A stretch of 64,000 nucleotides of DNA from Nicotiana tabacum (lineage: Eukaryota > Streptophyta > Magnoliopsida > Solanales > Solanaceae). Numbering within the stretch: position 1 is the stretch's first letter; each line of letters starts with the position of its first letter. Below, one piece after another: positions 9,879-23,318 of the stretch. The notes below the pieces were generated by a model. The model saw only the letters and a program-made list of their open reading frames with translations. It was not told where the DNA came from and ran no database searches. The stretch is taken from assembly GCF_000715075.1 (NCBI RefSeq), contig NC_134102.1:47377348-47441347 (forward strand), read 5' to 3'. A program made the translations under genes and the position numbers.

Positions 9879-12800
9879 ATTCTCGACCCAAAATTCAATT
9901 AGCCGTGATAGCACCTAACCTCACCCGCTAGATGAGCCAAATAACAACAATCCAATTCAATTAATATTTAGCTAACTCTAATACACCCCCTAAGGACTAG
10001 TAGTACAAATCATGAGCTTCTAAGAATAAAATTTACAAAACTGGTGTGGAATAAAAATACGTCATCTATCTGATATATACATGAACAGATTAAAAATTCT
10101 AAAGCTACCATGAACAAGAGACAGCAATGACTGGAATGCATGTACATCTTCAGATCAAGTTTTCGGCGTCGCAGCTACATCAACATCAGAAATCTGCACA
10201 CAAGGTGCAGAAGTATAGTTTGAGTACAACCGACCCCATGTACTCAATAAATAACAAACCTAACTTTAGGTTGAAAGTACTGACGAGCTGGGTTCATAAC
10301 AAATTGCTCCAATAACCAGCAACAGTTCATAACAATATAATTTAAAGCAGCACAAGTAATAATTCAATAATAAAATGCTCAGCTCGTATAAAAAGGGCAG
10401 CCCAGTGCACTAAGCTCTCGCTATGTGCGGGGTCCAGGGAAGGGCCGGAACCACAAGGGTCTATTGTACGCAGCCTTCAAAAAATAAATATTTTCTTTTC
10501 ACTATAACAGTAAAACTCAAATACTTTATCGAAAGTCACCAAAAATTTGAGTAAGTCTGAAACTTGTGATTTTTCTCAAAACTTTAACGACAGATAAGAA
10601 ATCCCATTATCAGACGGCATGAGGAAAAATACTTCTCTATGCCTACATATCAAGTATGCATGTCTAATGCAATGCAGCACAATTATAAACTCATGTACTC
10701 ACACTCTCAGAGTACTCAATCTCACAGTACTGTATATGGCCAATCCAGCCCAGGGAAGATCCATCCCAAATATATATACATAATAACTGACATTCAGTCA
10801 CTCAGTACTATATGGGGCCAATCTAGCCCAGGGACAATCCATCCCTCAATATAGATAATTAGGCAAGTTTGATGCCAGGGGAAAATCCATCCCAAAAACT
10901 ATAAATGATTCGGGCAAGATCCATGCCCAGGGAAGATCCATCCCAAATATAAATAAATAAGGCAACTCCATGCCCTTTGAAGTCATCCCAAATATAAATA
11001 AATGAGGCAACTTCATGCCTAGGGAACTCCATCCCAAATATAAATAAATGAGGCAACTCCATGCCCAGGGAATTCCATCCCAAATATAAATAAATAAAGC
11101 AACTCCATGCCGAGGGAACTCCATCCCATAAGTGAATATATATACGACAACTCTATGCCGAGGGAAATCCATCCCAGAAGTGAATATATATGGCAACTCC
11201 ATGCCCAGGGAACTCCATCTCAAATATAATATCCATTGCGCTCACTGTGGGGGGTGCAGACTTCAGAGGGGATCTTTCAGCCCAAGCGCTATAATAAGCC
11301 AATTTGACCTGCTGCGTCGTGCAACCCGATCCCATAATAATAAAGTATATAAAGTCAATATGGCTTGTTGCGGCGTGCAGTCCAATCCCATAAATATCCT
11401 CACAATCAGGCCCTCGGCCTCACTCAGTCATCAATCTCTCCAGTCTCTCGGGCTCAAAATATCATGAAAATCAGCCCCAAAAAAATAATATGATGTATCA
11501 ATAATTAGCAACAGAGACTGAGATATAATATGAAATGAATGAACATAATTGAGTATGAAATTATAATTTAAACAAATAATTGAACAATAATATGACCTCT
11601 GTTGGTCTCAATAATAATGGCATACAACCCCAACATGATTTTTAACATGATTCTCAGCTCAATTTCTTTAACACATGAAAGTACATGGATAATGCCAAGA
11701 TTATTTGATTACAAAATTCTACGGAATTAATTATGTCACAAATTTCCATGGTGCACGCCCATACGCCCGTCACCTAGCATGTGCGTCACCTCCAAACAAT
11801 TCATATAACACGTAATTCAGGAATTCATACCCTCAACTCCAAGTTTAGAAATATTACTTACCTCAAACCGTACAATTCTTTATTCCAATAAGCCTTTTCC
11901 TCGCGATTCGGCATCCGAACGCCTCGAATCTAGTCACAAATAATTCAATACAATCAACACGAGGTGTATGAATCAATTCCATAAGAAAATACTAAATTTC
12001 ACAATAAATCTGAAAAAGTCAACAGTGGAGACCACGTCTCGGAACCCGACAAAAGTTATAAAATATGAACGCTCATTCAACAACGAGTCTAACCATACTA
12101 AATTTACCAAACTCCGACATCAACTCGACCTTCAAATTCTCAAATCTTATTTTCAAATCTCTAGGCCCAAATTCTCGAATTACACCTCAAAAACACGTAA
12201 TCTAGTTGGAATATTCGATGATAATTCAATATCTATTGACTAACAATGATCACAAGTGACTTACCTCAAGATTTCTCGTGCAATTTCTCTGAAAAATCGC
12301 CCAAGTCGTATTCTTTCGCCCAAAAAATATGGAAATGAGCTAAAAATAAAAATAAAAATGCTCAATAAAAATACTAATCTGGTCACTACAAGTCCATTTC
12401 CCGTCACTAAAAGTCCATTTCCCGTCACTAAAGGTCCGCACCAGAACCCGCTTGTACTAATAATTTATTTTTTTAACTAAAAAGGCTCTAACTCTATCGT
12501 ACAAACTCGAAATTCGACGATTCTTTTTCCTACGAGTCACAAATAATAATACGAACCTAGTCGTTCAATCGAAATTCAATTTGGAGCTCATTTGCTCAAT
12601 TTGATACCAATTTCGCTTGTTAAACATTTAACTCATGTTTCGTGCTAAAAACCCAATCGCAACTTGATGAAATTAGACCAAACATTTCAGATCATTCCTA
12701 TAATTCATTATCAAACTCCTGAAAGTCTCAAAATTGAATTTCGATCTCTAGAACTAAAAATGGACCTTTGTATCATTATATGCTTATGCCCAAAACACCA

Positions 12801-13428
12801 AACCTTTCTAAAACTCATCCGAGCCCCATGAGACACCAACCAAGTATACTAACAAGTCTCATAATATGACACGAACTTAGTCGATGCCTCAAATTACATT
12901 AAACAACACTAAAACACGAATCGCACCTCAATTCAAGCTTAATGAAAATTAACGAATTCTAAATTCTACATTCGATGCCGAAACCTATTCAAATTTTTCA
13001 CACAAGTCATACATGACATAACGGACCTATCAAAATTTGCAGAACTGGATTCCAACCCCGAGATCAATAAAGTCAACTCCCGGTCAAACTTCCAAACCTT
13101 CCATTTCTAACTTTCGCCATTTCAAGCCAAAATCAACTACGGACTTCCAAATAAATATTCGGACACACTCTTAAGTCCAAAATCATAATACTGGGCTATT
13201 GGAACCATCAAAACTCCATTCCGGAATTATTTGCACAAAAATCAAATTTCGGTCAACTCTTTTCATTTAAACTTCTAAACAAGGATTGTTCTTTCAATTT
13301 AATCCCGAATCATCCGAAAACCAAAACCGACAATTCACACAAGTCATAATATACATTACGAAGCTGCTCAAGACTTTAAATTGTTGAACGGGATGTAAAT
13401 GCTCAAAACGACAAGTCGGATCATTACA
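9879..13428 (-). repeat. Solo LTR of a chromovirus-like element, 3.55 kb, minus strand
   Basis: Read on the minus strand it starts TGTAATGATCCGACTTGTCG at 13428 and ends near GGGTCGAGA at 9879. The same LTR family occurs at 38151-40088 and 40790-41246. Shared landmarks are the CTGCAC/GTGCAG stem (10194-10210), the phrase ACCGACCCCATGTACTCAATAA, a minisatellite, two GTTGCGGCGTGCA motifs (about 11307 and 11357) and a stretch of direct repeats of CGTCACTAAAAGTCCATTTC (12384-12435). No polypurine tract or primer site flanks it, so it is a solo LTR. I see no target duplication (left ACCAA, right ATATA), so the ends are old or slightly misplaced. Confidence 0.75.
10735..11230. repeat. Minisatellite inside solo LTR, 44-48 bp unit
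   Basis: About ten imperfect tandem copies of a unit containing GGCAACTCCATGCCCAGGGA and CTCCATCCCAAATATAAATA. The units are contiguous with no unique spacers, so this is not a CRISPR-like array. Other LTRs in the window have different minisatellites at a comparable place. Confidence 0.9.
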
Positions 13429-13921
13429 ATATATCCATATGATTGATTAGTGGTATAGCTATGTTACTAGCTAGATCTTCTGGAACTTTTTTTGTATTCC
13501 AAGTGTGAGGGATATTTATATATTATATGATCATATGTCAATTACATTGAAGAATTTATCTTTTTATTCTTTACTGATTTTCGTTTATGAATAATTGTGT
13601 ACATTGTTACGTATTCATTTATTTTATTTTTTTAATGTTCTACAATGATGATTCATCTCATCTTCTGAGAATTTTTTTTTATAATAATGAATCTCAAGCG
13701 ATGCAATATGTCGGTAATTCATCCAGAATAGCTTGCCAACGAGGAGCTATCTTTAAATTTTATAATATAATAAGCAAAGCGACCATTTAAAGTTACATCC
13801 TATGATAAGTGTTTACACATTTGAGAATGTATACATGTTGGAGAATAGTATTATCTATATGTCACGTCTAACTTTTACAACTCTTTTATATGTTCGGTTC
13901 AAGGAGGGGAAGGCATGAGAA
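13429..13921. other. Non-coding DNA, nothing recognised
   Basis: AT-rich DNA between the solo LTR and the hAT element. No supported gene, repeat or RNA. Confidence 0.6.
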
Positions 13922-13929
13922 GTTATACT

Positions 13930-14633
13930 TACGAATGGCAGGCGGTGCGGGTGCGGAGCGGGTTCTGTTTGAACCCGCGTAATTTAAACCCGTCCCGCAT
14001 AGGATTTAAACCCGCATTCACCCGTCCCGCACTCCACCCGCGTTCACTCGCCCCGCCCCGCCCCGCCCTGCAAATTATTTTTTATAAAAAATCTTTCTTT
14101 TTTAGAAAGCTAGACTTAAATCTGATTTTTTTAACAAAATAATTAATTATATCCAAATTGTTCTTAAATTCCCATCTTTTGCCTCTAAATCCAGTGATTT
14201 TCCCTATAGAACAATTTGCATTACAGAAGGGGTTTTATTGAGTCCCACAATTTTTATATTCAAAACCCCTTTCTTTCCTTACTGCCAAAAGAAGAAAAAT
14301 GCACATGCTCTTATTCTATTTTGTACATATCCCAGAAAATGACTCATCATTGATGTTACTTTTTCAAATAAGGCCAAAGGATCCTAACATTAAAAAATTA
14401 AGAGTAGAAACAAACTGATTCACTTGGATTCTGTAGCATTCATCATGATTAAACTGAAAAGAAGGAAAAAAGGCAATAGTACCTTTTATTTATGTTAGTT
14501 CAAAAAATTAAATCCCCACCCATGACCCGACCCACCCCGCATTATTATTTTTTTTATTTAAAAATTAAACCCGTCCCACAACTGCAAACTTTCAAACCCG
14601 CCCCGCACCCGCACCACCCCATTGCCATTCCTA
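13930..14633. mobile_element. Non-autonomous hAT-type DNA transposon, 704 bp, with 8-bp target duplication
   Basis: Terminal inverted repeats TACGAATGGCA (left) and the inverse of TAGGAATGGCA (right) continue inward as GGTGCGGGTGCGG, GGGCGGG and related words. A perfect 8-bp duplication GTTATACT flanks it at 13922-13929 and 14634-14641; 8 bp is the hallmark of the hAT superfamily. Subterminal regions are packed with CCCGCCCCGC-like words on both sides, the kind of repeated subterminal sites that hAT transposases bind. The AT-rich middle has no transposase reading frame, so it needs a helper in trans. Confidence 0.9.
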
Positions 14634-14641
14634 GTTATACT

Positions 14642-15475
14642 CATTGGCTAATAGAGGATTGTATCCTTTTTTTATTTATATATTTGTTTGCTAATAGAAG
14701 CGTAGTAGTGACCTATGAGCTTCTAAAATAGTACTATAATATTTTAGGCATCAAGTTTACTCCTTGCTATTACTTATTTTTGTCGCAACTAAGAAAAATA
14801 TACGCTAATAAATAACTGTTAACTTGCCATATTGTTTGAGCTTATGTTTATTAGAGCCGCATATATGACCTTTCCGTTCTTATCTTTTTACCTTTTCACG
14901 TATTTTAATACAGTTACTCATTTATGTCTTTATTTCTTCCGATATAGTTATTTGTTCATTTCGTGAATAATTTGTTGTTTTGCCCTAAATCCCAATAACT
15001 GCTGAGAGAAACACTAAATTATTGAGATTTGATATGTTTTTAGTTTAGAGTTGTACCTAACAATCAAATTGATCCAACAAGACCACACACACAAATGCAC
15101 TCTTAACATAATTGTGACAGAGTTGAGGATTTTGGATTGGCGCCTGCGGGGATTAGAACAGTGAGAAAATAGGTAGGAGATATACACACGAATGGAAAGA
15201 ATAGAAAAAGAAAATGCCTTAGAGAACAAAATCTATTTGATTGATCTTTTTCATTTTTTCCTTTACCCATTAATATTTTCTTTCCTTTTTACAATTTATT
15301 TTTCAGAGAAATAAAAATTACATATCAATCTTATGAAACATAAGTTCAACAATTCATACTAAGAAGATTAAGAAATGGGAGGCATCTCAAGTGTACATCC
15401 CTGTTGATCTGTTTTTTACATTATATTTTTCTCTCCTTTATTTTTTTTAATTTTCTATTTCTTTTACTCATAAAG
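14642..15475. other. Non-coding DNA left of the second Tat element
   Basis: AT-rich sequence with no supported gene. It ends abruptly at about 15475 where Tat pol sequence begins in mid-domain, so this is a deletion or rearrangement breakpoint rather than an LTR border. Confidence 0.6.
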
Positions 15476-16736
15476 GGATCGGAGTCCGTAACGGTAGTAC
15501 AACTGATGAACTCGGTCCTGGATACAGATAGCTACTATGAGATAAATGCGACTAATTTTGTCTAGGATTGGAAGAATGAAATCATCGATTATCTCGAGCA
15601 CGGGAAGTTGCCCAAAGACTCCAAAGCGTCCCGGGCGCTGCGCGCCAAAGCAGCACGATATAGCTTCAAGAGAGGTCAACTGTATAGAAAATCTTTTCAA
15701 GGCCAGCTGGCCCGATGCTTGGGGACATCCGAAGCTAACTATATTATGCGAGAAGTCCACAAAGGGATATGCGACAATCATTCGGGCGCAGATTCCTTAG
15801 TGCTGAAATTGGTAAGGACAGGATATTATTGGTCCCGCATAGAACAAGATACCAAAGCCTTCGTACGAAAGTGTGATAAGTGCCAACGCTACGCACCACT
15901 GGTACATCAATCGGCAGAGCTGTTGCATTCGGTTCTGTCCCATGGCCGTTCATGAAATGGAGGATGGACATCGCCGGGCTAGCGCCCCCGGCCCCCGAAA
16001 AGGTAGGATTTATTTTTATTTTGACTGACTATTTTTTTAAGTGGGTGGAAGCAGATCCTTATCAGAAGATCGGCGAGCACGAAGTGGTGGATTTCTTGTG
16101 GGAAAATATAATTTACAGGTTCGGAATACCAAAAGAGATAGCATGCGATAATGGGCCACAATTTATCGGTGCAAAAGTCACAAAGTTCGTCGAAGATTTA
16201 AAAATAAAGAGGATCACATCTTCACCCTATCATCCGAGCGCAAATGGTCAAGCGGAGTCAACGAACAATGTGATTATACAAAACCTCAAAAAAAGGTTGG
16301 AAGCGGCTAAAGGTAATTGGCCCGAGGAATTACTCAGAGTTTTTTGGGCATACCGAACAACGGTCAAATCGAGCACAGGAAAAATTTCCTTTTCCCTTGT
16401 TTACGGGGCCGAAGCTTCAATCACGGTGGAAGTAGGGGAACCCACCTTGAGATATTTCCTAGCAGATAAGAATCAAACAATGAAGCAATGTTAGTCAACT
16501 TGGAGCTACTGGTTGAGCGCAGAGACTTGGCGCATGTAATAATGTCAGTCCAAAAACAGAGAATGGAGCGGTATTATAATCAAAGAGCCAACCTCCATTA
16601 TTTCAAAGTAGGAGACTTGGTCCTAAAGAAAGTAACTCAAAGCACCCCGGAAGCTCAATGTAGGGAAGCTAGGTCCAACATGGGAAGGCCCCTAACGGGT
16701 TTCAGCTGTCACCGGGAAAGGTTCATATGAATTAGA
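15476..16736 (+). pseudogene. Integrase of second Tat element, left part
   Basis: Integrase of a 5'-truncated Tat element. The spacer before integrase is seen from about 15480 (TTGGAAGAATGAAATCATCG codes a DWKNEIIDYL-like stretch). The zinc finger follows (REVHKGICDNHSG ... FVRKCDKCQRYA). The catalytic residues are in RMDIAGLAPP, CDNGPQFIGA and ANGQAESTNN, so D, D and E are all present. FWAYRTT is intact here. Frameshifts occur near 15930, 16475 and 16650 and stops near 15565 and 16710. The C-terminal part reads NVGKLGPTWEGP, then VSAVTGKGSYEL up to 16736, where a Tekay LTR interrupts it. The last few codons resume at 25327. It is better preserved than the first copy. Confidence 0.92.
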
Positions 16737-18719
16737 TGTTATACCCCATATTTTCGTACGTGAAAGTACACCATAAGAAAATTGATAAAAGATCGGAAAT
16801 GAGATGTTACATCCCGCATTTTTGTACGTTAAAGTTTCGTCATAAGTTAATCGACGTAAGCTTGGGAATGAGATTATTTTGAAGTTATAAGTATTATGGT
16901 ACTTCAACAAGCGATAAGTAAATTCGCGAGGGTGAGAGGTTAAGCGAATTGAAGGAAATGAGTTTCGTCAAAGTTTGACAATTTGGGATAAAATACGATC
17001 TGAGCTATAATACTCGATATTTATGGACTAGTACCATACAAGGTACCACATGACTAGGATAATAAGATATATAAAGTGTGTTAAAATAGAGTAGTATTTT
17101 AAGTAATTTGAGATAATTCTTAATTATGTGGGTAATTGATTAATTATTGGTTCAATGGGGGATTAACTATGTAATTAAGGATTTGTGGATAATTAATAGG
17201 TGGGGACAAATTCTTCCATGTGGCAGCCAAGAAGCCTTAGTTAAATATGACTCTTAAGTAATATAACTTTGTGTCACAATTACAAGATTCTGTGTCTTAG
17301 TCATTATTCAAGTGGGGCCACACCCAAATATTAAAAAAGACCTCTTTAATTCATTATGGAATCTCTACAAAAGTTCAACGAATGCTTCAGCAACTCATTC
17401 ATGAAAGATTAGATGTTAAGCAACGTGATTATGCTACAAAAATCATACAAGACTACGTAATGTTATAGCAAAAGGATTTTGTGATTCTAAGGGAGTACGG
17501 TGCAATCTTTCTCAAGAATATCATACGGATTTTTCCCTACTTCGATCCGCCATTACGTGTTATCGCATTCAACTGGTGTTAAAGGGATTGTCAAGAGAAT
17601 CGGTTCAGGTATGTTAAGGCTATCCCTTCTTTCTTTTTGGCATGATCCATACGATACAAACAAAACGAGTAAACGCACAACTTTCATAAATGACTCTATT
17701 CATAGAAGTACTAGGGTATCTATATTCTTGATTCCCCATGTTAATTATTATTATTTCTTCTGTTCATGGGTCTCAGAAAAATACGTAGTTGATAAAGTTT
17801 ATTTCATGATGTTAATCAGAGGCATAATGGTCTTATGATGTACCGAGAGATTTTATTGACGTACTTCATATGCATTGCATTCCTTTAGACATGTACATTA
17901 ACCCATGACCAGATGACGTTATATATGCGTATATACGCGTATATTATATGTATATGGGATATGGAAAAAGGTTAAGGCGTTATATACGCACCACCACCTG
18001 ATCAGCTGGTATACGTTGATGATTTACCCATAGCTGATACGATGGGATACTCTCAGAGGCTTGATGATGTTATGAACGCATATACCTATGCATGGTATGA
18101 CATTTATATGCATATGGATGACATTATAAATATTAATAATTCACAGAGTTATTCAGACTTGCATATTGAGTCTTTTACTCTATGTTTCTCTCATGTCTAT
18201 TGTTTACTGATTTTCATTCCTTACATACTTGATACATTATTTGTACTGACATCCCTTTTGCATGGGGATGCTGCGTTTCATGCCCACAGGTCCCGATAGA
18301 CAGGTCGAGAGTCCTCCAACTAGGCTATCAGCTCAGCGGAAAGTGTTGGTGCGCTCCATTTGCTCCGCAGTTGCTTGTTTGGTCAGTATGATTTAGACGT
18401 ATATTGTTTGGTATGGCGGGGATCTGTCCCGACTTTTATGACAATTATGTATTCTTAGAGACTTGTAGACAGATGTCATGTACGTAAAAGATTTTATGGC
18501 CTTGTCGGCCTATGTTCAGTGTACGAATGGTTATTTTGGCCTTATAGGCCCGTATGTCTTATGTATAAGTTGGTATTTCTTGTTGTATTCTACTTATCTC
18601 ACCGCAGCCTCTCCGGCTCAGTTATATATGATAGTATGATATGAAAAGATACGTTAAGATAAGTTAAGTTAAGTAAGGTACCGGGTACCTGTCGCGGCCT
18701 ATCGATTTGGGTCGTGACA
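16737..18719 (+). repeat. 5' LTR of nested Tekay element
   Basis: A 1983-bp LTR from TGTTATACCCC to GGGTCGTGACA, nearly matching 23333-25310 by eye. It sits inside the Tat integrase gene; the 5 bp to its left are TTAGA. Its first 136 bp consist of two tandem 68-bp units (16737-16804 and 16805-16872), each starting TGTTA. The short reading frame at 18042-18299 recurs in the other LTR only because the LTR is duplicated. Confidence 0.92.
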
Positions 18720-18723
18720 AAAG

Positions 18724-18735
18724 TGGTATCAGAGT
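18724..18735 (+). promoter_or_regulatory. Primer-binding site of nested Tekay element
   Basis: TGGTATCAGAGT, four bases after the LTR. It is complementary to the 3' end of plant initiator tRNA-Met (TGGTATCAGAGC expected) with one change. This fixes the orientation of the element as + strand. Confidence 0.85.
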
Positions 18736-21700
18736 AGTTCTGTTCTAGGGAGTCTACAAGCCGTGTCTAGTAGAGTCTTGTTTATGGGTGTGTTGTGCAC
18801 TACACTTATAAGCAGGAGACTACATGGCATTTAGGACTGTCACTTTTTCTTCTTACTCTAGATCGTGTGGTAGAGCTCAGTTGTAAGAACTCAATTTCCT
18901 AAACTCTATCTTATTCATAATACAACGATGCCTACATCCAAAAAGACGGTTGGTAAGAGATATAGCTGTGGAAGAGTTGAGTCAGAGAAACTCGATTTTT
19001 GCATCATGCTTATGATGGATAAATGTGAGGTCTTCATCAGAACGTGTATGTACTAAGATGTGTAAGCTTCTTGTTAAGGAGTCCTAAGGCATGAATATCT
19101 TCTATCCACCCCTATGGTGAAAGGTAATAAGAGATTCAGAAGATAGATACAAGTTTGAATAAGTAAAAGAAGCAAGATAAAGAAGGGTACGAGGCGCCTA
19201 GTTAATGAATATTATCAGTATTTATAATTCAGGCAGAGGAATATAAGTCTTTTGAGTTACCTTCAACAATAACAGAGGAATGTACAATTGGCTACACCCA
19301 TCTCATTTAACCCCTATGGGGGCTAACCGAAGTAGTATAAGAGAAGGACGAATATCAGGATCCGGCTGGGGTTAGAGTGACCCAAAATAGTGGATGGATT
19401 GTTTGCGTTAGCTGACATTTCTGAAGGATATTGCAAATGTGCTAATAGATCCCCTTGTGAGACACCCAGATGGTGCACTCTAAATTAGTACAGCCAGCTA
19501 TGAGTACTACAAAGATAGGCACTGAAAGCCTGGAAGGGATAAATATTACCTTAGTATGGCCCCCGTCCCTAGTAGAGAAAGAATGTTAGGCAACCCGAAG
19601 AGCCAGTAAATGGAGCAAGGGGATCTAAAAGCAAAAGAATGTCTTGTTCGAATTTTCAGAATAACGTGATAGACATAAATGTTAGTGGAAAATAAGAAGA
19701 GAGTTAATGAAGAATTATGAGTAAGGTGTGATACATGGATGACAACAGTAGATCAAAAAGATGACAGTATTATAGAGTTTATAGTCAAGTGAAGGAAAAG
19801 ACAAAAAGTGACAGGCCTTGAGACAACAAAAGAGTATAGGCCATAAAGTCATATCCTCATTTCGAGAAATAAGTTCGTGACTCCAACGCGACTACCAAAA
19901 GAAAAAGTTAGACCCCAGAGTAATAGAAATCAATATGGGATGGTGGACAAGATAAACTAAACATGAATTGAGGACTGAGTGATTTGATAATAGTCGTCAT
20001 CATGAGAATTTCAGATTATGTTCCGGCGATAAGAGAATGGATGACAGAAGAATAAGCCTTAAAGGTCATCCAGGAAGACGCTTCCCTAAAGCAAGCAATG
20101 GGAGCAAAGTTAAGCTTAAGGGACTATGTGTGCCAGTTATACTAAGTGTCACCTTCGCAAGTAAGGAAATTTGTTATCCTTGGTACAGAAGGGTTATCGC
20201 GAGGCAAGTAAGGGTCACCGATGATGTGAAAAGATGCCAAAGATGAAGAGGTAAAACCTCTATAGGTAGATCATCGTAGCTCTAACTCTTAGTACTCCCC
20301 TAAAGGGGGAATATGGAGTAATGTGGCATTAAATCTGAATTAAATGGTTCTAGAAACTATGGAATGGTAAAGGAAGAATGCGATAAAAATGAGATAGGGA
20401 TGAGATTGCACTTATTCAAATCCTACAGATATGCTACGATTCCAGAACATTATGCAAGCACGATGTTAAGGAGAGGAAGTAAGGGTTCCATCCCGGGATT
20501 GTTTTGATAAATAAGGAGCTAGTGCGAGAGGTAAGTTAAGACAAAAGGAATAACCCAAGAATATTACACGGAATATTGATATGAGAATGGACCAGCGAGT
20601 AGTTAGTAGTTGATCCAGGAAGAGCCTAGTTATGGCTAAACAAAGGAACACAGACAAATCAATAGATTGTGCAAGATGAACATAGTGAACTCCAACATGG
20701 GGAATTCAGTCTTGCAGATATGACATCGTGATTCTTGAGATATATTCATATAGGAGTTGGGTAGTTATAGGTAAATAAAAGAGAATGCCACTGGGAAGAC
20801 AGTCAAAATATTAGTTTAGAAGTAACCCTACAAGCACAAGGGCATGGAAATAAGTAACTACGGATAATTATAGGCAGGGAAGAACATCAAAAATTCCGTC
20901 ATGTATACGATGTGATAAGCTTATAACGTTACAAGATCCAGAAGGTCTCCCTAAGTACTACAACGAAAGACTAGCTGAGGAAATAAGGAAGAAGGCTTCA
21001 ACCTAAGCACAGTGACCTAAAGAGAAAATGGTCTTGTAACAACAGTCTCACAACAACATTGTATGCACTCTATAAAAAAGTGGCACCTAGCATGGCTAAT
21101 GAGCGGGAAATGAAACCAAAAGTAATATTCGCAACCATATGAGTTGCACAAAATTCCGACATACATGGGAACTAAGATAAGCTAAGTATGCACGTAACAA
21201 GGGGGCAGAAAGACCATGAAAAGTAATTGCTTGCGCTTAAAGAAAGCTGAGATGGAATGAAAGGAATTATTCGATCAATGATCCAGAGTTAGTTACGTTA
21301 TGAACGCACTTAAGATTTCGGAATTTTATCCATGCAGCATATATATTGACATTCATACAGCCGCAGAAGACTCCGGTATACGTTAAAAGAAAGAATTGAG
21401 CCCAGGACATAGACACAGGATTGAATTATTAGAAGATTGTATCATGGATATTCCATAGCTCTCATGAAAGGCTAAAGTAATAACTAATACCTGGAGCTAC
21501 AGATCAGAATATAGCTTAAGCCTACATGAAGGCTGATCAGAAGGAAGACGAAACTAAAGAGTTTAATCAACTAAGTAAATCAGGAGTCTGATTATTGGAC
21601 CCGGAAAATTATAGGAATCATGATTGAGAACATAGAAAGAATCACTCTTAATATCAAAGGTACAAGAGAGATAGTACTACAACCATATCCTATAACAGCT

Positions 21701-23318
21701 CTATGATAAATCATGTTAGAAGAGTACCAGCCTCATAAGAAGTCAGTATGAAGCTCCCAGCGGATTGTGTATGCACCAAAGGTGCAAGTATTATAATAGA
21801 GCTTCGAGTTGTGGATGTGAATTATCCCTATGTGGAAGGAAGGTCATGAAAGAGATAGAAGATGTGATGCAAAATTTTAAGGTAAGTAATGTAAAGGTAA
21901 ACAACGTATGAGATACTCAAATACAGAAGGTTGTGAATAGTCCATACTTCAAATAGAAGACCAGAAGCGCTGAGATTCAGTATCTAGGAATGATAGCGGC
22001 ATCGTCAGTAGCATATCTTCCAACCTATGGTTTCTAGGTATCGAGAAGTCTAGTTAAGAGAGTAAAGAAGAGTTAGAGATGATGTAATGTCTCTCTTGAT
22101 GTTCCATAATAACATAAGGAAGTCTATGATGCAAGCAAGTTGAAGGAAGGTTGCAAGTAGTATAAATGGATATGTGTAAATCGCAAGCTAAAGTATGGTC
22201 GAGCGACAGGGTTATAGAAAACAGGAGTAAGGATAAGAAAGGGCAAGTGAGCAGGTGACGAGAATAGATAAGTCCTCAAGATTAAGCCCACGAAAACAAG
22301 AGAGCTGATGGTTTCTTTAAGTTACAGAAAGCTCAGCATAGCCTGAATGAACTCAAAAGAGTCTAAGACTAGTAGCATTTAGAAGAGATGGAATGCTGCC
22401 CTGGTAATAGAATGAGGGTGTAATTGTGACGGATAAAGAATAACGTTTAGGCCTTCGATTGAGTAATGATTTGAAGAAAAAAGAAGGGATTTCAAGAATT
22501 GTACAGGATTAAAATACCCACGTAAGTGAATCACATTGCGATGCTATGAAAAACGATTATGGAAGTATAGTATTGCCCCTAGGTGGATCAGTCTAATTAC
22601 TCTAGATATCCCCGATGAGACGTGAGCCCTAGTGGCAGTGTTACATAAGAGGTCAAGTTATCAGTGGTAGACTATGAATCAACGTTAAGTAAATCGACAA
22701 TAGATGGATAAAGTTCCAACGTATGAGAGGAGATAAGGATTCCATCCTTTAGATGAACAATAATAAGGAAGCATTGAAGGACTTGGATTTATACATCTAT
22801 GATAAGAAGTGAGAGAGTAACCTGGAATTGGATAGCAGACCCCGATAATAATAAAACTAAGGTAAGAGTTATGGTATAGTATGACCTACCTAGATGCAGT
22901 AATGTCACATGGGTGGATAAACGGGGCTATGAAACAAGATATAGCAATAGTCGTAAGTTCGACAAAGTATTGAGCAAAGAACTTAAGTACACCTATAGAT
23001 GCCCAAAGGGACATCTTGTCAAATTCTATATATGTTCCCAAAATGAAGCCTAGAGATTGGCTAAAAGCTGAAAGGGAAGAGTCGCATAGGCGCACATACA
23101 AGGAGAAAGTCGTACAGGCTGGATGACCGAAGGTAGCAACAATTACGAGATTGAAAGGATTCCGACCACAAGTCATGGTGTGAGAAAGAGACCTAAAGGG
23201 GGGAATGCCTTGGACTTTGGATTTATTCACAAAACAGTTACCTAGATGGCAAGGACAGTATTAAAACCATTCTTAAGAGCTATCAGTGCACCAGTTAACA
23301 CTGGAGGACGAATGTTCC
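18736..23318 (+). pseudogene. Decayed internal region of nested Tekay element
   Basis: A 4.6-kb internal region without any long reading frame. Traces of a chromovirus polyprotein remain. At about 21300-21480 the + strand reads ALKISEFYPCSIYIDIHT, then KKELS, then RIELLEDCIMDI, which lines up with the RNase H end of Tekay pol (family words ALKIW, YTDHKSL, KELNLRQRRW, LLKDYDI). At about 20110-20170 a cysteine-containing stretch could be a broken gag zinc knuckle. The words GAGGACGAATGTTCC near the 3' end are typical of Tekay. It is far more eroded than its LTRs, so it may have been a non-autonomous, already degraded element when it inserted. Confidence 0.7.

Noticed and set aside
10735..11230. 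Possible CRISPR-like array
   Set aside because: The units are contiguous, imperfect and lack unique spacers, the context is a plant LTR, and there are no associated genes.
18042..18299. 85-codon frame repeated at 24629-24889
   Set aside because: Its conservation is explained by the two LTRs being copies of each other; it overlaps expected LTR regulatory sequence.
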